A stretch of 64,000 bases of DNA from CAYMAI01 sp964388445 (GCA_964388445.1 CAYMAI010000003.1:62001-126000), one strand, 5' to 3'. Positions 43,322 to 52,588 are shown, counted from the stretch's first letter. Numbers and translations: made by a program. Notes: generated by a model from the letters alone, not told the origin.

Positions 43322-44870
43322 TTTCCGGCGATGCCTGTTCGGTTTCCGTTTTCAGATTATCCTCGGCAGGCATTTCGTTTGGATCTACCGGTTCCGTTTT
43401 GGAAAATTCTTCCGGCACTTCATCGCGTGCGGCGTCCGTCGTGGTCGGCTTCCAGTACTTGCCCTTTGCCTCAGGTTTGACTTCCGGCGCGTACTTTTCG
43501 ATAATGTCGGTCGCGTCGCGGCCGTACCTGACAGCGTACTTCTCGGCGAACTTGTAAAGCGGATAGTTGTTGCGCCGAAGGTAGCGCTCCAGATCTCGAA
43601 GCGGGATGCTTTCCGTGCTGAACGGATCGAGTCCTTCCGGAATACGTGCGTTCCAATCCTCGCTGTCTTTAAAAACAGCCCTTATTTCTCTTTCGATATT
43701 TTGAGTTGCGGTCGTAAGTTTATTCGCTGCGGTGGCTGCTTCGGGCATTTCATTGATTTTGTAATACTCTTTCATTACGTCCGCGATTTGATATGCGAGA
43801 TAAAAGAACGTTCTGTCGAAGGGATCGGTTCTGGCCATTCTATATATGACTATGTACATCGTCGGGAAAACGGATGGCCCAAGCCGCTCCGCCGCTTCGA
43901 GCAAACCGCCTTTCGTGATGTACCTTTCGATTGTCGTATTCAGGTAGTAACCATAGTTGCGTTCGATTTCGTAATGCAGATTGGTCGAGCGGGTTCTAAG
44001 GTTTGCCGCGTTGAACCAGTTCGTGGATTTCGCGGGGCGGGGCGGCGGTTGGTAATAGTGACCGGTGGGGTCGCAGTCCGCGGCACGCTTGAAATCCTCG
44101 TAAATTTGCACGGCGTCCTGGCCGAGCGAAATTCTGACCTGTGCGGTATAAATCCACGGAAAGGCGTTGTCGGAATCCAGTTTTTGAATTTGTTCAAGCT
44201 CTTGAAAGATTTCCTTTTGGTACTTTCTCCTTCTTTCGGCAGGCGTTTCGTCGCGCAATACTACAAAACCGTGGCTTTTGGGAGATTGGTAAAGGAAATC
44301 CACAAAAAGAAACCTGAAAGCGTAGTTTTTCGGCCACATTTTAATGCCGCGCTTGAAGTTTTCGTACGCAAGCTTTTCGTTTCTGGGCTTGAGGAAGATT
44401 GCGTAGCTTACAAAGTTGCTCGCATTACCGGGGCTTTGGCGAATCGCTTCCTCGAACATCCATCCCACACGCAGCACTCTTTTCTTGGCTTTGTCCTCCG
44501 GCGAGTCGCTTTCTTCTTCTTTGGGCAAATCGCCGCCGGTATGAGGTTGATAGTCGAAAAACAGCGCCATAAACTCGCCTTGCATTTCTTTCTTTTCCGC
44601 ATCGGATGCGGAGTTGAACTTCTCGAAGAATTCGCTGTGCAACCGGTTAAGGCGTTTCCACGCGTCGATGATTAGCACGTCGCACTCTTGCGATTGCTCA
44701 TTAACAGGCGGCTTGGTGTAGTCGTTGTTCGCGTCGATTATCGTACGCTCGCCGCCTTTAACCGGCCGACCTTCTTGCGAGGTTGTAGGGCGGCCTATGT
44801 ACCAAATCGTAACCGCCGCCAGTCCGATGAAAACGAACAAGCCCAACAGCTTCGTTAAATTATTACCCAT
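43296..44870 (-). CDS. Membrane-anchored TPR-like protein of unknown function
   Basis: This 524-residue protein has one N-terminal transmembrane helix (about 5-25) and then long helical repeats. TPR-like pairs are visible around ASNFVSYAIFLKPRNEKLAYENFKRGIKMWP and DNAFPWIYTAQVRISLGQDAVQIYEDFKRAAD. The C-terminal 60 residues are rich in Glu, Pro and Thr and may be disordered. No family was recognised. ATG 44870 was chosen because the hydrophobic helix begins there and GGAG lies upstream; the frame extends to 44930. It precedes rlmN and faces the polysaccharide deacetylase. Confidence 0.65.
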   Translation of the reverse strand: MGNNLTKLLGLFVFIGLAAVTIWYIGRPTTSQEGRPVKGGERTIIDANNDYTKPPVNEQSQECDVLIIDAWKRLNRLHSEFFEKFNSASDAEKKEMQGEFMALFFDYQPHTGGDLPKEEESDSPEDKAKKRVLRVGWMFEEAIRQSPGNASNFVSYAIFLKPRNEKLAYENFKRGIKMWPKNYAFRFLFVDFLYQSPKSHGFVVLRDETPAERRRKYQKEIFQELEQIQKLDSDNAFPWIYTAQVRISLGQDAVQIYEDFKRAADCDPTGHYYQPPPRPAKSTNWFNAANLRTRSTNLHYEIERNYGYYLNTTIERYITKGGLLEAAERLGPSVFPTMYIVIYRMARTDPFDRTFFYLAYQIADVMKEYYKINEMPEAATAANKLTTATQNIEREIRAVFKDSEDWNARIPEGLDPFSTESIPLRDLERYLRRNNYPLYKFAEKYAVRYGRDATDIIEKYAPEVKPEAKGKYWKPTTTDAARDEVPEEFSKTEPVDPNEMPAEDNLKTETEQASPENGGAGGSS

Positions 44871-44980
44871 CAAAATGACTCCAAGGGGCGAAAGCCCACC
44901 CAATGATAGTACCAGACCGGCAATGCGCATACAGACAGGGGCGTCCGGATGGAAAAGGTAAAATAATCACCGCCGGCTGG

Positions 44981-44989
44981 TGTTATAAT
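44981..44989 (+). promoter_or_regulatory. Extended -10 promoter of the deacetylase gene, leaderless layout
   Basis: TGTTATAAT is followed by exactly 6 bases (TACCTC) and GTG at 44996. This moves the start 93 bases downstream of the first in-frame start at 44903 and lets the protein begin with a signal sequence. Confidence 0.7.
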
Positions 44990-44995
44990 TACCTC

Positions 44996-46786
44996 GTGTT
45001 ACGACGATTGTTTCGCGCCGATGTTCGATTTCATGCACTTTGCTGCGCACGATTTTTGCCGCTTATTTGCATTTTGTTCATCGTTTCGGCTGCGGCTCCG
45101 TCGCTTGTGTCCAAGGGCAAATATTTGCTTCCCGGCCAGCCAGGCCTTATATCCACGGAGGCGCTTAAAAAAAGCGAACTCAAATTCGTTTGCATAACGA
45201 TTGACGACGTGCCTGAAGCGGTTTATACGAAGCAAATGCTTGAAGTGCTTTTGAAACACAAGGCAAGAGCCACTTTTTTCGTCAATGGCGCAAGGGTAAA
45301 GGCATTTCCGGAAACCGCAAAGATGATAGCCGCGGCGGGGCATGAAATCGCGAACCATACTTGGTCTCATCCGCGAATGACCAAGCTTTCCTCGTCCGAG
45401 GCGAAGGCGGAACTTCAAAAAACGAATGAAATCGTTAAAAAGCTTTGCGATGTTACGCCCAAGTTTTACCGGCCGCCGTTCGGAGACAACGACGCAAGAA
45501 TTACGAATTTGGCGGGCGAAAGCGGCTTGATAACGGTGCTTTGGAGCATAGATACTCAAGATTGGAAAAAACCTGGCGTAGATAAAATCAATGCGGCCGT
45601 CTCCGGCTCGCTCCATAATGGGGCGGTAATTCTAATGCACGGCACGAACGATCAATCGCCTCTCGCGCTCGACAAAATCCTTTCGGATCTTAGCGCCAAG
45701 GGTTACGTCACGGTAACCATGTCCGAATGGTACAGGCTGCTCGGCGGGAAAATAAGTTTTGACCCGGGAAGGTCCGGCGAAAACGAAAAACTGATCGAAA
45801 GGCTATACGAGCAAATGGATGTTGAGGATGTTTCAGGAGAGCATTTTAAAATACTCGTTCCGAAACTGGGAACCGGCGATTTGCGGCTTTCGGAATTGCA
45901 GATTGAAACGGCTGACGCTTCATTGAGCATTTATTCGAATTTCAAGTTCGTGGACGGCGAAGAAATACCCGCCGCATATTCGGGCTTATTGCGTCCGCCG
46001 CCGCCGAATTTTTTCAGACTGCCGCATAACACATTCGAAATACGTCCTGACGGAAGAAACTTCGCTTTGACGCTAACCGATTCTCCTCTTCCCGAATTCA
46101 ATCCTCATTATTATCCCAGGCCGGCTCTCGTTATGCTTGCACGGGCGAAAGATTTTCCGGCGATAAATCCGTCAAGGCTCGATGCTTTGTACAAAAGCGC
46201 CGGTTTTGAAAAGCTCGTAATCCTGAAAGAAAATCCGGAAGATTCGGACCCGGATCTTTCGGGACTGACTCAAGGAATTTCGGCACAGGTTCTTTCGAAC
46301 AAAATGAATTTTCCCGTAGCGTCAATTGAAACGGGCGAAGGACTCGTTAGGAAGTACATTGACCTTTTGAGGCAAAAAAGAACCGCCGTCACGATGCTTG
46401 TAACTCCGGACACATTTTTGGACGACGACGACGTGGCGAACGAACTTCGGCGATTCGTGCAGTTCAGGGCGATTTCCGGAGTTTATACGTACGACCCGGC
46501 GGACGACATAAGGACCAGATGGGCGATGCCGGAGGATGTCGAGATTTCGAGATTCACCGCAAACAACAGAATTATCTTAATGCTGTTTTCGAGAACCGGC
46601 GAATCATTCGAGCTAGCCGCGACGAAAAACGACGAACATCTTGAAATCGCCGTATTGGATAATCCCCGGCAACCAAAATTTTTGCGGATAGCGGCGGGCA
46701 CCAGAATTTCAATAGGCGCGGAGCCGGTTTATCTGATATATAGGTGGGGCGACGCAGCAAGCGAAACGCACGAGGGGCCGGGTTAA
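44996..46786 (+). CDS. Exported NodB-type polysaccharide deacetylase with a large uncharacterised C-terminal region
   Basis: This 596-residue protein has a signal anchor (residues 15-33). The NodB domain (about 58-250) has TIDDVPE (metal Asp), HTWSHPRM (metal His pair), RPPFGDND, DTQDW and LMHG; the first motif is a variant of the usual TFDDGP. It would remove acetyl groups from peptidoglycan or an exopolysaccharide. The remaining 345 residues are beta-rich, carry no motif I recognise, and may bind the substrate. The start is set by the -10 spacing. The last base of the stop is the first base of the nth ATG. Confidence 0.82.
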   Translation: MLRRLFRADVRFHALCCARFLPLICILFIVSAAAPSLVSKGKYLLPGQPGLISTEALKKSELKFVCITIDDVPEAVYTKQMLEVLLKHKARATFFVNGARVKAFPETAKMIAAAGHEIANHTWSHPRMTKLSSSEAKAELQKTNEIVKKLCDVTPKFYRPPFGDNDARITNLAGESGLITVLWSIDTQDWKKPGVDKINAAVSGSLHNGAVILMHGTNDQSPLALDKILSDLSAKGYVTVTMSEWYRLLGGKISFDPGRSGENEKLIERLYEQMDVEDVSGEHFKILVPKLGTGDLRLSELQIETADASLSIYSNFKFVDGEEIPAAYSGLLRPPPPNFFRLPHNTFEIRPDGRNFALTLTDSPLPEFNPHYYPRPALVMLARAKDFPAINPSRLDALYKSAGFEKLVILKENPEDSDPDLSGLTQGISAQVLSNKMNFPVASIETGEGLVRKYIDLLRQKRTAVTMLVTPDTFLDDDDVANELRRFVQFRAISGVYTYDPADDIRTRWAMPEDVEISRFTANNRIILMLFSRTGESFELAATKNDEHLEIAVLDNPRQPKFLRIAAGTRISIGAEPVYLIYRWGDAASETHEGPG

Positions 46787-47460
46787 TGGAGCGCCGTGCG
46801 ACCGAAATTAAAAGCAAGCCAAACGCAGCCGGAGTTTCGCGCATCCTCGATTTGTTAAAAGCGGAATACGAACTTCATGAACTGGCGCGCGTGACGGGAC
46901 GAAATCCGTTCAGGGTTCTTATCGGCGGAATACTTAGCGCGCGTACAAAAGACACTCAAACCGCGCCGGTATGCAAAGCGCTGTTTAAAATTGCGGACAC
47001 GCCGGCAAAATTATTGGCTGTCAAAGACGAAGTGCTGCTTAATCTTATTAGACCGATAGGCTTTTACAATCAAAAGGCGAAGGCCGTTAAGGAAACCTGC
47101 AGAATTCTGGTTGAAGATTACTCCGGGAAAGTGCCGGACACCTTGGAAGAACTGGTACAGCTTCCCGGTGTTGGCAGAAAGGTGGCGAATCTCGTTTTGT
47201 CGAACGCTTTCGGCAAAGACGCAATTTGCGTGGACACGCATGTTCACCGGATTACGAACCGGTTGGGATGGGTTTTATCGCGTGACGTTTTGGACACCGA
47301 AAACCAGCTAATGAAGCTCGTTCCAAAAAAGCGATGGAGAGACGTCAACTTCGTATTCGTGCGTCACGGACAGGAGCGCTGCTTTCCCCAAAGTCCGGTT
47401 TGCAGCGGTTGTCCCATCTTCGAAAACTGCGCGCGAATTGGAGTGGGGCGAAGCAGGTGA
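46786..47460 (+). CDS. nth: Endonuclease III
   Basis: This 224-residue HhH-GPD glycosylase/AP lyase has the helix-hairpin-helix LPGVGRKVANLVLSNAF with the catalytic Lys, and the catalytic Asp in CVDTHVHR. The C-terminal 4Fe-4S ligands are Cys-x6-Cys-x2-Cys-x5-Cys in CFPQSPVCSGCPIFENC. It removes oxidised pyrimidines from DNA. The ATG at 46786 overlaps the upstream stop by one base (TAATG) and has GAGGGG before it. Confidence 0.93.
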   Translation: MERRATEIKSKPNAAGVSRILDLLKAEYELHELARVTGRNPFRVLIGGILSARTKDTQTAPVCKALFKIADTPAKLLAVKDEVLLNLIRPIGFYNQKAKAVKETCRILVEDYSGKVPDTLEELVQLPGVGRKVANLVLSNAFGKDAICVDTHVHRITNRLGWVLSRDVLDTENQLMKLVPKKRWRDVNFVFVRHGQERCFPQSPVCSGCPIFENCARIGVGRSR

Positions 47461-47518
47461 AAGAGCGGTAGCGGAATCTATTTGAAAAATTATTGCAAAT
47501 TTAAGCCGAAAACGCAAG

Positions 47519-47547
47519 TTGACCTGCATTTTCCGCTTTGATAGACT
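47519..47547 (+). promoter_or_regulatory. Classical sigma-70 promoter of purA
   Basis: TTGACC, a 17-base spacer and TAGACT predict a start near 47554 and a 33-base leader with GGAAAG before ATG. It contrasts with the leaderless class, where no -35 box is evident. Confidence 0.7.
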
Positions 47548-47586
47548 TCCCGCCCTGTGCGCTCAACTGGGCGCCTTGGAAAGTTA

Positions 47587-48888
47587 ATGAGTGTAACCGC
47601 AATTGTCGGCGCGCAATGGGGCGACGAAGGGAAGGGTAAAATTACCCACCTTTTATCGCCTTCGTTCGACGCCGTAATACGCTTTCAGGGCGGCTCGAAC
47701 GCCGGTCATACGGTCAAGACAGGCGGGCAGACGTTCAAGTTTCATCTTTTGCCGAGCGGCATTCTGTACGACGGCAAAGTTTGCATACTCGCGGCAGGCG
47801 TCGTTGTAGATCCCGCCACGTTATCCGCCGAGATTAATACGCTTATAGAAATGGGCTGTTTTCGCGGCAAACTAATCCTTTCCGCGGACGCGCATATCGT
47901 TACGCCGTATCACAAACTCCTCGATTCGCTCGAAGAAAAGAGGATGGGAGATTGCGCCATCGGCACGACCGGACACGGCATCGGCCCGGCTTACGCCGAC
48001 AAGTATCTGCGAATCGGCATACGGGTTGGCGATTTGCTCGACCCGCCGGTTTTAAAGCGTAAATTGAAATATGCGATCGAATCCAAAAACGCGGTACTGA
48101 CGGGCCTGTACGGCGCGGAGCCGGTAGATCCGGAGGAGCAGTACGAAATTATCTCGAAATCTTCGGAATCGCTGGTGCCTTACATCGAAAATACGACGCC
48201 GATAATCAGGGATTATATGGCCGAAGGCAAGAATCTTCTTCTCGAAGGTGCGCAAGGAACGCTTCTCGACATCGACTACGGCACTTATCCTTACGTTACT
48301 TCCAGCCATCCGGTTACTGCGGGCGGTTGTCTCGGCACCGGCATATCGCCGCTCAAAATCAAGCGCGTCATTGCGGTTTCAAAGGCATACACCACAAGAG
48401 TCGGCAACGGCAGTTTTCCGACGGAGCAACTTAACAGCATTGGCGAAACGATGCGCGAAGCCGGAAAGGAATATGGAACAACGACCGGCAGAAAACGCAG
48501 GTGCGGATGGCTCGACTTGGTTTTGCTCAAGTATGCGATATTGATAAACGGGGCGACGGAAATCGCGCTGACAAAAGTGGACGTATTGAACGAATTCGAG
48601 ACGATAAAGGTTTGTACGAGTTACATGTACAAAGGCGGACGAATCGAAGAAGTCGATATGGATGATGCGATTTTGGCGCAGTGTACGCCGATTTACGAAG
48701 AAATTCCGGGTTGGAGTACGGACATTTCCGAAGTTGCCGATTTCGGCGGCGTACCCCGGAATCTGGCGGAATACATTTCGTTTATCGAGGATAGAACGGG
48801 CATTCCGGTTTCGCTTGTGAGTACCGGTCCGGATAAAAGCCAGACGCTTGTGAAAGACGTCCAGCCCGAAAAGCTACCCGCTTTTTAA
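47587..48888 (+). CDS. purA: Adenylosuccinate synthetase
   Basis: This 433-residue enzyme opens with the family signature VGAQWGDEGKGKI (P-loop). Other conserved stretches are FQGGSNAGHTV, IGTTGHGIGPAY, LEGAQGTLLDIDYGTYPYVTSSHP and TTGRKRRCGWLDLVLLKYA. It joins IMP and aspartate with GTP hydrolysis in AMP synthesis. The ATG at 47587 was chosen over the upstream GTG at 47557. Its last 15 bases overlap the 3' end of the convergent kinase gene. Confidence 0.96.
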   Translation: MSVTAIVGAQWGDEGKGKITHLLSPSFDAVIRFQGGSNAGHTVKTGGQTFKFHLLPSGILYDGKVCILAAGVVVDPATLSAEINTLIEMGCFRGKLILSADAHIVTPYHKLLDSLEEKRMGDCAIGTTGHGIGPAYADKYLRIGIRVGDLLDPPVLKRKLKYAIESKNAVLTGLYGAEPVDPEEQYEIISKSSESLVPYIENTTPIIRDYMAEGKNLLLEGAQGTLLDIDYGTYPYVTSSHPVTAGGCLGTGISPLKIKRVIAVSKAYTTRVGNGSFPTEQLNSIGETMREAGKEYGTTTGRKRRCGWLDLVLLKYAILINGATEIALTKVDVLNEFETIKVCTSYMYKGGRIEEVDMDDAILAQCTPIYEEIPGWSTDISEVADFGGVPRNLAEYISFIEDRTGIPVSLVSTGPDKSQTLVKDVQPEKLPAF

Positions 48889-50115
48889 GAAAAGCCAGAG
48901 CAGCAGAAGAAAAAGCGAAAGTGCGATTAGGTTTATCGCGAGATAAATCGCTTTTACGGGAGTATTCGAAGCGAGTTTTCCTGATTTTTTAAGCTCGGCA
49001 AAGAAATCGGAGCGCCGAAGCATTTTAAGCCCGCAGCGAACGCAATATTCCACATCGGCGTCGTTTTCCATCCCGCAGTCGGTGCAGTATATCGGCGGTG
49101 TGTAAGAACGCGGCGGAATTACTCCCGGAGGCTGTGCGACACCCGCATCCATCGCCCGCTTTATGTAGAGTGGAACTCCGCCGTCTTCTTCGATATCATC
49201 GGCGGGTTCGGCGGCTGGATGTTTTTTTCCGCCTAGCGTAATGTTTTTTACATGCTCGTCCTGTTCGAGTTTGGACAGCGCAATCGAAAATTCGGAAGCC
49301 GACGCGAAGCGTTCCGCTGGATTTTTCGCGAGCACCCTGAAGAGAAGCGGCTCGACGGCTTTCGGAAGGGCGGGATTGTATATAAGCGGGCTTGGCGGAA
49401 AGACGTGCGTTATGTTAAACATCGTTTGAGTTACGTCTTTGCCTTCAAACGGCTTTCTGCGCGTAAGTAGTTCGTACACGATTACGCCAAGGCTGAAGAT
49501 GTCGGATTCCGGGCCTATAGCGGCGGCGTGGCTGCCTTTGATTTGCTCCGGCGACATGTAGTTCGGCGTGCCGACAATGCTGCCTTCCTGCGAAAGCGTG
49601 GCGTCTTCCGATAGCTTTACGATGCCGAAATCGGTAATAAAAACTCTGCCGGAATCCATGCGCACGATGTTTGCCGGCTTGATGTCGCGGTGCACGATGC
49701 CGAGAGAGTGAATCGCATCGAGGCCCTTCGCCACCTGAATTGCTATGTCCGCTACTTCCGCCAGCGAAAAATGAGTGCCGAGTTCAAGCAGTTCCTTGAG
49801 ATTCGCGCCCTCGACGAACTCCATCGCTATAAATTTCGTCCCATTGTCGCTGCCTGATTCGTATATATCTATCACGTGTTCGCTGGAAATGCGGCGTACA
49901 GCTTCGGCTTCGTTTTCAAAGCGAAGCAGTAGTTCGTTCATTTGCTCCGGGGATAGGTTGGATTCGGTTTCGGGGCGAAAAACCTTGACTGCGACGCGGC
50001 GATTTTCCTTGGGGTCGAACGCATCGTAAACGACGGCCATCGCGCCTCTTCCGGCGATACCGCGTATTTCATAGCGGCCAACTTTGGCGGGCAGGGCGCC
50101 TTTTCGTGAATTCAT
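48874..50115 (-). CDS. Membrane Ser/Thr protein kinase with C-terminal zinc ribbon
   Basis: This 413-residue Hanks-type kinase has the glycine loop GIAGRGAMAVVYDA, Lys in VAVKVF, the catalytic loop HRDIKPAN and DFGIVKL, and SPEQ in place of APE. After the kinase domain (14-275) come a linker, a four-Cys zinc ribbon (CTDCGMENDADVEYCVRCG, about 350-370) and a C-terminal transmembrane helix (about 392-411). There are no PASTA repeats, so an outside sensor is not evident. ATG follows a TATAAT box by 7 bases, a leaderless layout. Its substrate is unknown. Confidence 0.88.
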   Translation of the reverse strand: MNSRKGALPAKVGRYEIRGIAGRGAMAVVYDAFDPKENRRVAVKVFRPETESNLSPEQMNELLLRFENEAEAVRRISSEHVIDIYESGSDNGTKFIAMEFVEGANLKELLELGTHFSLAEVADIAIQVAKGLDAIHSLGIVHRDIKPANIVRMDSGRVFITDFGIVKLSEDATLSQEGSIVGTPNYMSPEQIKGSHAAAIGPESDIFSLGVIVYELLTRRKPFEGKDVTQTMFNITHVFPPSPLIYNPALPKAVEPLLFRVLAKNPAERFASASEFSIALSKLEQDEHVKNITLGGKKHPAAEPADDIEEDGGVPLYIKRAMDAGVAQPPGVIPPRSYTPPIYCTDCGMENDADVEYCVRCGLKMLRRSDFFAELKKSGKLASNTPVKAIYLAINLIALSLFLLLLWLFLKSG

Positions 50116-50122
50116 CGAAGCA

Positions 50123-50128
50123 ATTATA
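50123..50128 (-). promoter_or_regulatory. -10 box of the kinase gene, leaderless layout
   Basis: On the minus strand TATAAT is followed by 7 bases and ATG at 50115. It lies 33 bases downstream of the tRNA-Lys 3' end on the same strand, so read-through from the tRNA would give a longer message. Confidence 0.6.
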
Positions 50129-50161
50129 AGCCTTGAATGTCTTTGGCTTAAATGTGAGAAG

Positions 50162-50234
<73 letters not shown>

Positions 50235-50293
50235 ACGGGCGAGGATTATATCAAAGCCGGAGGCGGCATAACGCAAATTTCTTTCGCCTAAAG

Positions 50294-51151
50294 CTAAAAA
50301 GCGGACAGCTTTTCGGGATCGGTTCCGTATCGCGTTTGCATATGAACATGAGAATGGCACTTCACGCTGCAGGTTCCCATTCCGGTATCTTGAGTGTAAA
50401 TCAAAGGAGTGCCGTCTTCGATTCTATCGCGCACAAGCTTTGGCGCGAACGAACCATGCGGAGTATGACATTCGATGCACGCCGCAAAACCGCGTTCCAA
50501 ATGCACTTCGTGAAGGTTGACCGTATTGGCAATCACGAATCCGCTGCTTCTTAGGCCCGTCAACGAAAAATAAGGGTGACATGAAAGGCAAGCTGCGTTT
50601 TGCTTTAGCGGATCATGGCGTTCAATCCAGCTTGCGCCAAGAAACTGAACTTGTCCGTATGTCAACGCTATTTTCCCGGGTTTATGAGCCGGATGGCAAT
50701 CGAGGCAGGCGGTAATCCCTTCCGTAACCGGATGGCGGCCAATCAAGTGGATTTCTCTGCGGATAGAGCTGTGGCAATCCAGACACGGACCGACGGTTTT
50801 ATCCGGCATTTGCGCAGTGCCTTCCGCAGAAATCGAATGGCAATCGAGGCACTCTTTTCCGGCGAGCGTCATGTCGGATACGGGATGCGTCCAATCGCCG
50901 ATTTCGGTGTTTAAAAACGCTCCGGTGTGACAAGAGAAGCAGTCTTCATTTCTAACTTGCGCGATTGATGGAAATCTCGATTTCAATTCCGAATGACACT
51001 CGATGCAGGAGGCCTCTTCGGAATGAACGAATTGGGAAGAGCCGGAGGAAATTGAATCGGGCTGCTCTATTTCGGGCGTATCTTCCGCCGCCGCCAGAAA
51101 TATAACGGCCGCCAGTATTAATACCGACTTAAACAAATTACCGGCTGTCAC
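50294..51151 (-). CDS. Octahaem c-type cytochrome (exported)
   Basis: This 285-residue protein has a signal peptide (about 1-22). Seven CxxCH haem sites are seen: CIECH, CFSCH, three CLDCH, CLSCH and CIECH. One CxxxCH site (CSVKCH) lies near the end, giving up to eight haems. The spacing pattern (paired CxxCH with distal His) resembles DmsE/doubled-CxxCH and NapC-linked periplasmic cytochromes that pass electrons to extracellular or periplasmic acceptors. No membrane quinol oxidase is adjacent. The start is GTG 51151, 6 bases after a TAAACT box. Cytochrome maturation genes are not in the window. Confidence 0.88.
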   Translation of the reverse strand: MTAGNLFKSVLILAAVIFLAAAEDTPEIEQPDSISSGSSQFVHSEEASCIECHSELKSRFPSIAQVRNEDCFSCHTGAFLNTEIGDWTHPVSDMTLAGKECLDCHSISAEGTAQMPDKTVGPCLDCHSSIRREIHLIGRHPVTEGITACLDCHPAHKPGKIALTYGQVQFLGASWIERHDPLKQNAACLSCHPYFSLTGLRSSGFVIANTVNLHEVHLERGFAACIECHTPHGSFAPKLVRDRIEDGTPLIYTQDTGMGTCSVKCHSHVHMQTRYGTDPEKLSAF

Positions 51152-51157
51152 GGGCGA

Positions 51158-51166
51158 AGTTTAGCA
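51158..51166 (-). promoter_or_regulatory. Extended -10 promoter of the cytochrome gene, leaderless layout
   Basis: On the minus strand TGCTAAACT is followed by exactly 6 bases (TCGCCC) and the GTG start. Confidence 0.6.
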
Positions 51167-51197
51167 TGATGGCGGGGCGGCTTGTTGGAACAAATTA

Positions 51198-51749
51198 TCA
51201 AACGCGGGGCGGCGTTACGCCGGATTGATGTTGATATTTCCCGGATTTGTCTCGATAGCTTTTTTCGCAGAACTCATCGCTTTCGAAAAACAGCATTTGA
51301 GCAAGACCTTCGCCGGCATAGATTTTGGCGGGGAGAGGGGTGGTGTTCGAAATTTCGAGCGTGACGTATCCTTCCCATTCAGGTTCCAGAGGCGTGACGT
51401 TCGTAATTATCCCGCAACGGGCGTACGTGCTTTTGCCGACGCAAATCACGAGCACGTTTCTGGGAATTCTGAAGTATTCCACCGTCCGGGCAAGCGCGAA
51501 GCTGTTCGGCGGGATTATGCATACATCTCCGGAGAAATCCACAAACGCCTGCTGGTCGAAGTTTTTCGGGTCGACCACGGTGCTGCGAACGTTGGTAAAA
51601 ATCTTGAATTCGTTAGCGACGCGTACGTCATATCCGTAACTCGACAGGCCGAAGCTGATTATGCCGGGAACAATTTGCATTTCGGAGAACGGCTCGATCA
51701 TTCTGCAATCGTTCGCCATTTTTCTAATCCAGCGATCGCTTTTAATCAT
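51198..51749 (-). CDS. dcd: dCTP deaminase
   Basis: This 183-residue trimeric dUTPase-fold enzyme has ISFGLSSYGYDVRV, the catalytic region GKSTYARCGIITNVTPLEPEWEGYVTLEISN and QMLFFES, which match Dcd. The Glu in LEPEWEG is the expected general base. It makes dUTP from dCTP on the route to dTTP; without a second dUTPase domain it is probably monofunctional, though bifunctional forms look similar. GGGAGA precedes ATG 51749. Confidence 0.92.
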   Translation of the reverse strand: MIKSDRWIRKMANDCRMIEPFSEMQIVPGIISFGLSSYGYDVRVANEFKIFTNVRSTVVDPKNFDQQAFVDFSGDVCIIPPNSFALARTVEYFRIPRNVLVICVGKSTYARCGIITNVTPLEPEWEGYVTLEISNTTPLPAKIYAGEGLAQMLFFESDEFCEKSYRDKSGKYQHQSGVTPPRV

Positions 51750-51803
51750 TGCTCAATCTCCCGCCCGCCGGGCAAATCCGCCGCCTAATCACGCGCCAAA
51801 AGC

Positions 51804-52574
51804 CTAATATTTTTCGTCGTCGTCTTCTTCGTCGTCGTCGTCGATGTCGCTTTCTTCGATGTCGCCGTCTTCTTCGTCATCGTCCCAATCCGATTCTTCG
51901 TCTTCGTAACCGTCCGTATCGCTAGCGTCTTCGGGATAGATATGTATCGCGCCGCAAACCGGACAATACGGAGCGTCCATCGGGAGCCGCGCTTTGCATT
52001 CAAGGCAATTCGAGGTGAGGCTTTCAAGCTCCAAAGTCATATCGGCGACAAACGAGCCACGGTCGCCCGCTTCGAGCCTGGCATTTATTTTGGAGTAAAT
52101 TTCTTCCATAGCCTTGCGCTCGTCGCCGTCTTCTTCGACTTCCAAATGGCGCTCGGCAAATTCCTTCGCAAGCTCGAAATCGCCTTGATCGCAAAGAAAA
52201 TCGGCGATGTAAAAGAGCGTGCAGGAATCGTTTTCGTCGGTGCGAAGCGCATGCTTGAAGCTGCGCCATGCTTCGCGATGATAGTTAAGCGCGGCGAAAG
52301 TAAGGCCGAGCATGTTGTACGCTTCGTGGCTGTCCGGATTCGCCCGAATGACTTCGTTGAAGCACTCGAGAGCGTCTTCGAATTCGTCGTCTTCGTACGC
52401 CGCCATACCGCTTTGCATAATCTCGTCGATTTCTTCCGGGCTGAGATCGCCCGCGGCGGTCACCCCGTCCGTCTCGAAGTCGTCGTCCAGCGACTCGACG
52501 AGCGGGGAGTTGCAGTCGTAGCAGGTGGTAAAACCTTCTCGATATTCAGTTCCACACTTAGGACACCAAGGCAC
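51804..52574 (-). CDS. TPR protein flanked by two zinc ribbons, with acidic tail
   Basis: This 256-residue protein has an N-terminal zinc ribbon (CPKCGTEYREGFTTCYDC). TPR-like helices follow (about 50-150, FEDALECFNEVIRANPDSHEAYNMLGLTFAAL), then a second zinc ribbon (CLECKARLPMDAPYCPVC, about 190-207). The tail of about 40 residues is almost all Asp and Glu, written in DNA as repeated GTC/TTC triplets on the plus strand. No family was recognised; adaptor proteins of this build often bind partners rather than catalyse. The GTG start lies 8 bases after a TATAAT box. Confidence 0.7.
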   Translation of the reverse strand: MPWCPKCGTEYREGFTTCYDCNSPLVESLDDDFETDGVTAAGDLSPEEIDEIMQSGMAAYEDDEFEDALECFNEVIRANPDSHEAYNMLGLTFAALNYHREAWRSFKHALRTDENDSCTLFYIADFLCDQGDFELAKEFAERHLEVEEDGDERKAMEEIYSKINARLEAGDRGSFVADMTLELESLTSNCLECKARLPMDAPYCPVCGAIHIYPEDASDTDGYEDEESDWDDDEEDGDIEESDIDDDDEEDDDEKY

Positions 52575-52582
52575 GGCAGGGG

Positions 52583-52588
52583 ATTATA
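52583..52588 (-). promoter_or_regulatory. -10 box of the zinc-ribbon TPR gene, leaderless layout
   Basis: On the minus strand TATAAT is followed by 8 bases and GTG at 52574. No ribosome site can fit between them. Confidence 0.55.

Noticed and set aside
43701..44675. A 324-codon plus-strand frame opposite the TPR protein
   Set aside because: No family features or start signals; the opposite-strand gene has a membrane helix, TPR-like repeats and a ribosome site.
51808..51900. Triplet repeat tract (GTC/TTC) as a variable-number repeat locus
   Set aside because: The tract encodes the Asp/Glu tail of a real protein and the triplets are mixed rather than a pure tandem repeat.
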